A DNA stretch of 5,060 nt from Candidatus Omnitrophota bacterium (GTDB lineage Bacteria > Omnitrophota > Gorgyraeia > Duberdicusellales > 4484-171), in contig JAFGHG010000140.1 in assembly GCA_016939345.1 (NCBI GenBank), positions 1 through 5,060 on the forward strand, in the 5' to 3' direction. Below are positions 1 to 4,847 of this stretch, piece by piece. Below the pieces are notes generated by a model. That model did not search any database, was not told where the DNA came from, and saw nothing but the letters and a program-made list of their open reading frames with translations. Made by a program: the position numbers and the translations under genes. How positions within the stretch are numbered: the first letter of the stretch is position 1; each line of letters opens with the position of its first letter.

Positions 1-394
1 GAAAGGACGCTCCACCCATACCGACGATGCCGCTTTTGTCTAAGAGTGATAGGATTTTTTCTTTGGGCAGATCCAGGGGGTCATTAACTTGAGGAAATTT
101 TTTTTCGTTATCTATGCAATCCAAAAAGACAGCCTCGGCTCTTTTAAGAACAGGATGCGCAAAGGTATCAATGTTGATGATTTTTCCGCTTTTAGGAGCA
201 TGCAAAAAGCTGGATATGTAACCGTCAGCTTTGGCTATGATTTGGCCTTCTTCAACGGTGTCTGTTTTTTTTATGCACGGAATGGATGGCCTTCCGGTAT
301 GTTGAGAAAAAGGCAGATAAAGCTTTTTAGGTTTTAAATAATATTCAGCACTAAGCTCGTGCTGAGGGTTTTTCAGTTCAGGTGCGTGGATCAT
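1..394 (-). CDS. rnfC: Electron transport complex subunit RnfC, N-terminal part (cut by window edge)
   Basis: Partial gene: 131 codons read from the ATG at 394-392 and the frame runs open off the left edge. RnfC is the peripheral NADH-oxidising, FMN and Fe-S subunit of the Rnf complex, which couples ferredoxin/NAD electron transfer to Na+ or H+ movement across the membrane. Visible in the translation: a family-type N-terminus with PFSQHTGRPSIPC (residues 28-40), then a biotin/lipoyl-like barrel segment (EGQIIAKADGYISS at 49-62, HAPKSGKI at 65-72, HP at 80-81), then GIVGMGGASF at 122-131. The last is the hallmark opening of the 51-kDa FMN/NADH-binding domain. An in-frame TAA lies two codons upstream (400-398), so the start cannot be further out. 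No Shine-Dalgarno is visible; the start lies inside the 3' end of the MFS gene (17-base overlap), which suggests translational coupling. Other rnf genes would be expected beyond the left edge. A RnfC-like SLBB protein outside a true Rnf complex is the main alternative. Confidence 0.85.
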   Translation of the reverse strand, partial: MIHAPELKNPQHELSAEYYLKPKKLYLPFSQHTGRPSIPCIKKTDTVEEGQIIAKADGYISSFLHAPKSGKIINIDTFAHPVLKRAEAVFLDCIDNEKKFPQVNDPLDLPKEKILSLLDKSGIVGMGGASF

Positions 395-1631
395 TTTTTA
401 AAATAAATATAAGGGAAACGAAAAAACCGATTATACCAATGGATATGATAATTGTAAAGGGAGTAAAAATGTCTGCCAGGATTGAAGCCAGAAACATAGT
501 TGCCAGGAAGCCTAAATGTGAAGTAAATTCCAGGCCGCTGAATATCCTTCCCAGCAGTTTATGGTCACTTTCTTTATGGATTAATGCATTTATAGCAATG
601 AAAGTGGGTGAAATTAAAATACCCAGAAAAACTGATAAAGGTATTGCTACCAAGATAAAAGGATGATTTTTTAGGTAGACAACATAAAAAATAAGGAACA
701 ATGAAGATAACATAATGGCGGAGTTTATAGTAGTTTTAATTGATATTTTATGAGCTGCTCTTCCGTAGATAATAGAGCCTAAAAAAAGACCGGCTCCTAA
801 AGATACAGCCACAAAACCCAGATCCTGGGTTATTGAACCCAGTGTTAGCTGTATGTAGCGTATAAAAACAACGTAAAGAGCTCCGATGTACGAAAAAAGG
901 AATAGATATATCTTGAAAGCATATCTGGTTTCGTCTGATTTAAAAATATAGGCTATGCCCTCTTTTAGTTCATACAAGAAGGACTTTTTGATGTTGGCCA
1001 CTACGTCTTTTCCTATCAGGAATATATCTTTAGGAAGAAATTTGCCTTTTTCCTTGGTTGTTATAAAAAGAATAGCCAGTGAGGATATAAAGAAGGTAAT
1101 GGCATCTAAAACAAAAGCGGCTGTAATGCCTAATTTTTCCACTATTATCGCTCCCCAACCTATACCCATAACAGCTGCTATCATGGCAGTCGTAGATACA
1201 AGTGAATTAGCCATAAATATCCGGTCTTTATTGACTACTTCTGGAATAAAGGCCATTTTGGCAGGAATAAAGAACCTGCCGGCGCTAAAAGAAAGAAAAA
1301 TAAGAAAGTATATTGGCAGAAGGTTTTTGAAACGGCTGAAAAAAAGAGGGATCAACAATATAAATATGGCCCGGATAAGGTCGCTGGTATACATGGTTTT
1401 GCGTTTGCTCCAGCGGTCTGTATAGACTCCGGATATAGGCGAGATTATAAAAACCGGTATAACCGCCATGCTCATGACAACAGCCAGGCTTGAGGAAGTC
1501 ATTGAGACTTTAGAAACCAGACCTACCAGTGCGAATTGAGTCAATCTGTCGCCAAACTGTGAGATTATCTGGCCGAACCAGAGCAAGGCAAAATTTCTTT
1601 TGAATAGTATTTTAAAATAAGCCGAAACCAT
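378..1631 (-). CDS. MFS transporter, drug/metabolite efflux type (MFS_3/EntS-MefA-like)
   Basis: A 417-residue inner-membrane protein of the usual length for a 12-helix major facilitator. The N-terminal KRNFALLWFGQIISQFGD (residues 11-28) is typical of the DHA3-like exporters related to EntS and macrolide efflux proteins. MFS motif A between helices 2 and 3 is clear: SGVYTDRWSKRK at 67-78 with D72, R73, R77 and K78. A degenerate copy occurs in the second half (YGRAAHKISIK, 289-299). Hydrophobic segments run throughout, with a hydrophilic central loop near 192-235, as expected between the two six-helix bundles. The ATG at 1631 is forced: an in-frame TAA lies two codons upstream and no other good start is near. 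There is no Shine-Dalgarno; a promoter-like sequence just upstream would give a nearly leaderless mRNA. It is divergent from the polyamine operon and overlaps rnfC. Its substrate cannot be read from the sequence; polyamine export is only a possibility suggested by proximity. Confidence 0.88.
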   Translation of the reverse strand: MVSAYFKILFKRNFALLWFGQIISQFGDRLTQFALVGLVSKVSMTSSSLAVVMSMAVIPVFIISPISGVYTDRWSKRKTMYTSDLIRAIFILLIPLFFSRFKNLLPIYFLIFLSFSAGRFFIPAKMAFIPEVVNKDRIFMANSLVSTTAMIAAVMGIGWGAIIVEKLGITAAFVLDAITFFISSLAILFITTKEKGKFLPKDIFLIGKDVVANIKKSFLYELKEGIAYIFKSDETRYAFKIYLFLFSYIGALYVVFIRYIQLTLGSITQDLGFVAVSLGAGLFLGSIIYGRAAHKISIKTTINSAIMLSSLFLIFYVVYLKNHPFILVAIPLSVFLGILISPTFIAINALIHKESDHKLLGRIFSGLEFTSHLGFLATMFLASILADIFTPFTIIISIGIIGFFVSLIFILKNDPRT

Positions 1632-1641
1632 GGTTTAAATG

Positions 1642-1670
1642 ATTTTAACAGAAACATTTATAGCCGACAA
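1642..1670 (-). promoter_or_regulatory. Candidate sigma70-type promoter for the MFS-rnfC transcript
   Basis: Read on the minus strand, TTGTCG (1670-1665) and TAAAAT (1647-1642) are separated by exactly 17 bases, with a TGT extended -10 element directly before the hexamer. A start about 7 bases downstream would fall near 1635, only about four bases before the MFS ATG. This agrees with the missing Shine-Dalgarno. A competing candidate is TATAAA at 1662-1657 with a weaker -35 about 16 bases upstream, which would give a leader of about 19 bases. Confidence 0.4.
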
Positions 1671-1708
1671 GAAATAAAAGTAAAACCTGAGAGATGTTAA
1701 AAAATTTC

Positions 1709-1740
1709 TTGCAAGAATTTGCTTTAGTTGATAATATAAT
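1709..1740 (+). promoter_or_regulatory. Candidate sigma70-type promoter for the nspC operon
   Basis: TTGCAA at 1709-1714 is followed after 17 bases by TAATAT (1732-1737), with TG plus one base directly before it as an extended -10. An overlapping perfect TATAAT lies at 1735-1740 but has no good -35 at the usual distance. Transcription would start near 1744, leaving a leader of about 20 bases before nspC. The arrangement in front of a divergent gene pair makes this location reasonable. Confidence 0.5.
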
Positions 1741-1764
1741 TAAATTTTATTTTTTAATTTAGGA

Positions 1765-2865
1765 ATGATGAAGACACCTTATTATCTTATTGACGAAAGA
1801 AGACTCCTTAAAAATCTCAAAAAGATCGAGATTTTTAAAAAAATATCCGGTGCAAAGGTATTATTGGCTTTAAAATGTTTTTCTGCCTGGTGCACATTTG
1901 ACATATTAAGAAAATACCTGGATGGGACTACATCTAGCTCTTTATACGAAGCCAGGCTTGGCCGGGAGAAATTTTTTAAAGAAGTGCATGCTTATTGCGT
2001 GGCTTTTTCTTCTTCTGACATTCAAGAAATTAAAAAATATGCCGATAAAATAATTTTTAATTCATTTTCGCAGCTTAATTCCTTTAAAAGGCTTCTTAAA
2101 GGTTTTGACCTTGGTTTGAGGGTCAATCCCGGCATAAGCTATTCACGTTTTGACCTGGCTGACCCTGCAAGAAAATTCTCAAGACTGGGCGTGTCCGACT
2201 ATAAGACCTTAATCAAGTCACTGCCCCATATAAAGGGTGCTATGTTCCATTTTAATTGCGAAAACGATGATTATGACAATTTATCATCCAACATCGATAA
2301 GATAGCACATAAATATAAAATATTATTGTCTCGTTTAAACTGGGTAAGCTTAGGCGGCGGTATTTACCTCACTAAAAAAGGCTTTCCTTTGGTGAAGATA
2401 GCTAAAAAAATAAAGGATTTCAGCCGTCGTTTTCGGCTCCAGGTTTACTTAGAACCAGGTGAAGCTGTGATCACTAATGCTGCGGAATTGGTTACCAGAG
2501 TAGTTGATCTAGTTAGCAACAAAAAAAATATAGCTATTGTCGATTCTTCCACTGAGGCTCACATGCTTGATCTTTTAGTTTATAAAACCCCTGCCAAGAT
2601 ACCTGATTCTAAAAATGGCCGGCATGAATATTTTATAGCCGGGCGCTCCTGTCTTGCCGGGGATATATTTGGTCTTTATAAGTTCAAAAAACCCTTGAAA
2701 AAGGGCAGCATAGTGAGAATTTCCGATGCTGCAGGCTACACCATGGTAAAGAAGAACTGGTTTAATGGTCTTCAGATGCCGGCAATTGCTGTAAGGAAAT
2801 TAAACGGTAAAATAAAGCTGGTAAGAGAATTCGGTTATAAAGATTTTATGTCGAGCTTGTCTTGA
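1765..2865 (+). CDS. nspC: Carboxynorspermidine/carboxyspermidine decarboxylase
   Basis: A 366-residue PLP enzyme of the alanine-racemase fold (group IV decarboxylases), close to usual family length. It removes CO2 from carboxyspermidine (or carboxynorspermidine) to give spermidine (or norspermidine) in the cytoplasm. Evidence in order: TPYYLID near the N-terminus (residues 4-10); ALKCFSAW with the presumed PLP lysine K37; RVNPG (119-123); HFNCEN (162-167); SLGGG (195-199, phosphate-binding loop); EPGEA (230-234); GRSCLAGD (293-300) with the catalytic-type Cys296 and Asp300; DAAGYTMVKKNWFNG (321-335). The C-terminal Cys/Asp block and the EPGEA motif separate it from lysine, ornithine and diaminopimelate decarboxylases. 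Two ATGs stand in tandem at 1765 and 1768. The only Shine-Dalgarno-like bases are AGGA at 1761-1764, very close to both, so 1768 is an equally good start. It is followed after 37 bases by the dehydrogenase that makes its substrate. Confidence 0.93.
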   Translation: MMKTPYYLIDERRLLKNLKKIEIFKKISGAKVLLALKCFSAWCTFDILRKYLDGTTSSSLYEARLGREKFFKEVHAYCVAFSSSDIQEIKKYADKIIFNSFSQLNSFKRLLKGFDLGLRVNPGISYSRFDLADPARKFSRLGVSDYKTLIKSLPHIKGAMFHFNCENDDYDNLSSNIDKIAHKYKILLSRLNWVSLGGGIYLTKKGFPLVKIAKKIKDFSRRFRLQVYLEPGEAVITNAAELVTRVVDLVSNKKNIAIVDSSTEAHMLDLLVYKTPAKIPDSKNGRHEYFIAGRSCLAGDIFGLYKFKKPLKKGSIVRISDAAGYTMVKKNWFNGLQMPAIAVRKLNGKIKLVREFGYKDFMSSLS

Positions 2866-2885
2866 GCAGGCGGATGAGTAAGCTT

Positions 2886-2894
2886 AAGGAGGTG
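2886..2894 (+). promoter_or_regulatory. Strong ribosome binding site of the dehydrogenase gene
   Basis: AAGGAGGTG ends shortly before the ATG at 2903 (10 bases after the GGAGG core). It fixes the dehydrogenase start. The block AGGAGGTGGT is identical to that in front of the SpeD-family gene at 4436, whereas nspC and the MFS gene lack such a site. Confidence 0.8.
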
Positions 2895-2902
2895 GTAGAA
2901 AG

Positions 2903-4141
2903 ATGAAAAAAAATGTATTGATAATCGGTGCTGGCGGAGTCGCTCATGTGGCTGCTCACAAGTGTGCTCAAAACAATGACCTGCTGGGAGACTTATGCAT
3001 AGCCTCCAGAAAAGTATACAAATGTGATGCAATCATAGAAAGTATTAAGCGCAAAAATAGCATAAAGGATCCCAAAAAAAGCATCTACTCACGCCAAATA
3101 GATGTTTATGATATACCGGCAACTGTAAAATTGATTCAGGATACAAATTCGCAGATCGTAATCAATTTAGCTACCGCTTATGTCAACAGATCTCTGCTTG
3201 AAGCATGTATACAGGCTAAAGCAGCTTACTTAGATACGGCAATTTATGAAGACCCAAACAAGCCCTGCGAAGATCCGCCTTGGTACGGTAATTATGAATG
3301 GAAGAGAAAAGGCGAGTGCAAAGAAAAAGGAGTGACTGCAATACTAGGAGCAGGATTCGATCCCGGAGTGGTAAATGCTTATTGTGCTTTTGGTTTGAAG
3401 CATTATTTTGACAAGATAGACACTATTGACATTATGGATGTCAATGCCGGAAACCATGGAAAGTATTTTGCCACAAATTTTGACCCGGAAATAAATTTTA
3501 GAGAATTCATCAAGGTCTGGACATGGATAGACCGTAAGTGGGTCAAAAAAGATGTCCATTCCGTTAAAAGGACATTTGATTTTCCCGTTGTCGGCAGACA
3601 GAGTATTTATCTTAGCGGCCATGACGAGATACACTCACTGTCTAAAAACATAGATGCAAACAGTATCCGTTTCTGGATGGGATTTAGCGATCATTACATA
3701 AATGTTTTTACGGTCCTTACAAAGCTGGGGCTAACCTCCACTAAGCCGGTAACAACCGCTGAAGGTGTTACGGTTGTCCCCCTTAAAGTTCTGAAAGCTG
3801 TGTTTCCTGATCCTCTGTCTTTAGCTCCAAACTATACAGGTAAAACCTGTATAGGGGATTTGATCAGAGGCGAAAAAGACAGCAAGGCCAATGAGATTTT
3901 TATCTATAACAGTTGCGATCATAAAGAATGCTATCAGGAGGTTGAATCGCAGGCCATTTGCTATACAGCCGGCGTTCCTCCGGTTGCTGCAGCCATTCTG
4001 GTAAGTGATGGCGTTTGGGACGTCAAGACAATGGTCAATGTTGAAGAGCTGGATCCAGATCCTTTTATCGATTTACTTTCTAGAATGGGTTTACCTACAA
4101 AAGTGATGGAGACTGCAGTACCAGCTATGCAAGAGGCATAA
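2903..4141 (+). CDS. Carboxynorspermidine/carboxyspermidine dehydrogenase (saccharopine dehydrogenase family)
   Basis: A 412-residue cytoplasmic NAD(P)-dependent reductase, full length for the family. It condenses putrescine (or diaminopropane) with L-aspartate 4-semialdehyde and reduces the imine to carboxyspermidine (or carboxynorspermidine). The N-terminal Rossmann fold begins at once with VLIIGAGGVAHVAAHKCA (residues 5-22), followed by the acceptor segment CIASRK (32-37). NLATAYVNRSLLEACIQ (88-104) and the YLDTAIYE stretch (109-116) are typical of this family, as is LGAGFDPGVVNAY (148-160), the junction into the catalytic domain. The segment DIMDVNAGNHGKYFATNFDP (176-195) and the later TAEGVTVVPLKVL (285-297) distinguish it from true saccharopine dehydrogenases that make lysine intermediates. 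The start is set by a strong Shine-Dalgarno. It lies directly after nspC, so the two form one operon; the order decarboxylase then dehydrogenase should be noted. No convincing GC-rich terminator follows it. Confidence 0.93.
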   Translation: MKKNVLIIGAGGVAHVAAHKCAQNNDLLGDLCIASRKVYKCDAIIESIKRKNSIKDPKKSIYSRQIDVYDIPATVKLIQDTNSQIVINLATAYVNRSLLEACIQAKAAYLDTAIYEDPNKPCEDPPWYGNYEWKRKGECKEKGVTAILGAGFDPGVVNAYCAFGLKHYFDKIDTIDIMDVNAGNHGKYFATNFDPEINFREFIKVWTWIDRKWVKKDVHSVKRTFDFPVVGRQSIYLSGHDEIHSLSKNIDANSIRFWMGFSDHYINVFTVLTKLGLTSTKPVTTAEGVTVVPLKVLKAVFPDPLSLAPNYTGKTCIGDLIRGEKDSKANEIFIYNSCDHKECYQEVESQAICYTAGVPPVAAAILVSDGVWDVKTMVNVEELDPDPFIDLLSRMGLPTKVMETAVPAMQEA

Positions 4142-4183
4142 TTTTTTTCCAAATTTTGAATTTTAAAATTTCTGAAAAAAATA

Positions 4184-4212
4184 TTGCATTTTTTTTTATT
4201 CTGTGTTATAAA
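4184..4212 (+). promoter_or_regulatory. Candidate sigma70-type promoter for the SpeD-family gene
   Basis: TTGCAT (4184-4189) and TATAAA (4207-4212) are separated by exactly 17 bases, most of them T. This is the best-looking promoter in the window. Transcription would begin near 4219, giving the SpeD-family gene a leader of about 215 bases, unusually long for this compact region. It implies separate control from the upstream nspC operon. Confidence 0.5.
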
Positions 4213-4268
4213 GAAAAAAAGAAATAATTCTTTTATGTTTATAAGAGAAAAAAAATCAGATAAAGGGG

Positions 4269-4439
4269 ATGATAAGAAAAAAATTTTCCGCGATTAACTC
4301 TACAACTCAAGACGCAAGGTTTCTCCTTGCGCACTCCCTACCCTGCCCTGTATCTCAAAAAAAATCACAACAAAAAAAAATAAGTATATCAATTGTTATT
4401 GGCTTTGGCCATAATTTAAACGAGGAGGTGGTTAAATGA
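4269..4439 (+). CDS. Possible 56-codon leader ORF, unrecognised
   Basis: ATG at 4269 opens a frame that stays open for 56 codons and stops at TGA 4437-4439, overlapping the SpeD-family ATG in an ATGA junction. The peptide starts MIRKKFSAINSTTQ, is rich in Lys, Gln and Ser, has a hydrophobic patch ISISIVIGFG (38-47), and ends NEEVVK. The last codons are simply the downstream ribosome binding site read as protein. A GGGG run directly abuts the start codon, which is too close for a normal Shine-Dalgarno. I recognise no family. Translation coupled to the next gene, or a sensing leader peptide, is possible, but a chance open frame in A-rich DNA is at least as likely. Confidence 0.2.
   Translation: MIRKKFSAINSTTQDARFLLAHSLPCPVSQKKSQQKKISISIVIGFGHNLNEEVVK
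4313..4331 (+). promoter_or_regulatory. GC-rich hairpin in the SpeD-family leader
   Basis: CGCAAGG (4313-4319) pairs perfectly with CCTTGCG (4325-4331) around a five-base loop TTTCT. It lies about 105 bases upstream of the SpeD-family start, inside the predicted leader RNA. No T-run follows on either strand, so it is not a standard intrinsic terminator. It could be part of a structured leader; no known riboswitch class is recognised. Confidence 0.4.
4423..4430 (+). promoter_or_regulatory. Strong ribosome binding site of the SpeD-family gene
   Basis: AGGAGGTG with the core seven bases before the ATG at 4436, nearly ideal spacing. It fixes the start. Just upstream, TTAT-GGC and GCC-ATAA (4396-4414) can form a small bulged hairpin that leaves the site free. 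Confidence 0.85.
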
Positions 4440-4795
4440 AGAAAAAGATATTCGGCTATGAGCTGGTAATGGACCTTTTTGAGTGCGATAAAAAGGTGAT
4501 AAGCTCCAGTAAAAAACTAAAGGAATACATTGATAAGCTATGTAAACTTATCAAGATGAAAAAGTACGGCAAGGCCCTGATACCTTATTTTGGGGATAAG
4601 CAAGAGTATACAAAGGGCTATTCTTTAGTCCAGCTTATCGAGACCAGCTCGATAACCGGCCATTTCTCGGAATATTGGTCTACTGCCTATATTAATATTT
4701 TTTCCTGCAAAAAATACGACCATCGTTTGGCTAAAAGATTTACCACAGAATTTTTCAAGGCCAAGAAAGTCAAAACAGAATATCTTATACGTTGA
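4436..4795 (+). CDS. speD: SpeD/AdoMetDC-family pyruvoyl decarboxylase, probably a divergent (ornithine/arginine?) form
   Basis: A 119-residue protein of the short prokaryotic S-adenosylmethionine decarboxylase class. These proenzymes cleave themselves before a serine, which becomes a pyruvoyl cofactor. The N-terminus FGYELVMDLFECD (residues 6-18) matches the family opening (Thermotoga form GRHLVAEFYECD, from memory). The core is IETSSITGHFSEYW (68-81) and AYINIFSC (84-91). Counting from the Thermotoga cleavage Ser63, the catalytic His68 and Cys83 fall at +5 and +20; here S71, H76 and C91 have the same offsets, so autoprocessing and decarboxylation chemistry look intact. Differences: the residue before the cleavage serine is Thr70 instead of Glu, the ESH triplet is TSS, the adenine-stacking Trp position is Ser78, and about three residues are inserted before the core. 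These changes, plus neighbours that need putrescine but not decarboxylated AdoMet, favour the known class of SpeD homologues converted to ornithine or arginine decarboxylases. Ordinary AdoMet decarboxylase remains possible. Family assignment is firm; substrate is inference. Confidence 0.85.
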   Translation: MKKKIFGYELVMDLFECDKKVISSSKKLKEYIDKLCKLIKMKKYGKALIPYFGDKQEYTKGYSLVQLIETSSITGHFSEYWSTAYINIFSCKKYDHRLAKRFTTEFFKAKKVKTEYLIR

Positions 4796-4847
4796 TGCCA
4801 GCCTTGTTCGCCAGCCTTTAGCAGCAAAACCGTAAATTTTATAACTT

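Larger units (their letters stand above)
4142..4435 (+). other. 294-base A-rich intergenic region between the dehydrogenase and the SpeD-family gene
   Basis: This stretch has no recognised gene. From left to right it holds AT-only inverted repeats (4151-4171 and 4175-4195) that could weakly terminate the operon, a good promoter (4184-4212), an A-rich purine tract (4211-4290), a short GC- and C-rich island (4288-4353) containing a 7-bp hairpin, another A-rich stretch, and the ribosome binding site of the next gene. An open frame of 56 codons (4269-4439) spans the second half. The GC island stands out from its A-rich surroundings. Confidence 0.7.

Noticed and set aside
89..337. Plus-strand open frame of 82 codons
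   Set aside because: It is antisense to the rnfC N-terminal region, which is well recognised on the minus strand.
382..1425. Plus-strand open frames at 382-666 and 955-1425
   Set aside because: Both lie antisense inside the MFS gene, whose translation has clear motif A and helix patterns; the plus-strand proteins show no family features.
2835..4152. Minus-strand open frames at 2835-3032, 3344-3634 and 3961-4152
   Set aside because: They lie mostly antisense to the dehydrogenase gene (2835-3032 also runs over the nspC 3' end and the gap), have no Shine-Dalgarno or recognisable domains, and are explained as shadows.
4151..4198. AT-only inverted repeats as a firm terminator of the nspC operon
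   Set aside because: Stems contain only A-T pairs in sequence made largely of A- and T-runs, so such pairings are expected by chance; kept only as a weak possibility.
4235..4297. 20-codon ORF beginning MFIREKKSD
   Set aside because: Very short, lysine-rich as expected in A-rich DNA, and no Shine-Dalgarno.
4313..4331. Leader hairpin as an intrinsic terminator
   Set aside because: No T-run follows the stem on either strand; the next bases are C-rich on the plus strand.
4797..4818. Nine-base direct repeat GCCAGCCTT with 13-base period
   Set aside because: Only two short copies between convergent genes; no mobile element ends, no further copies and no terminator stem.
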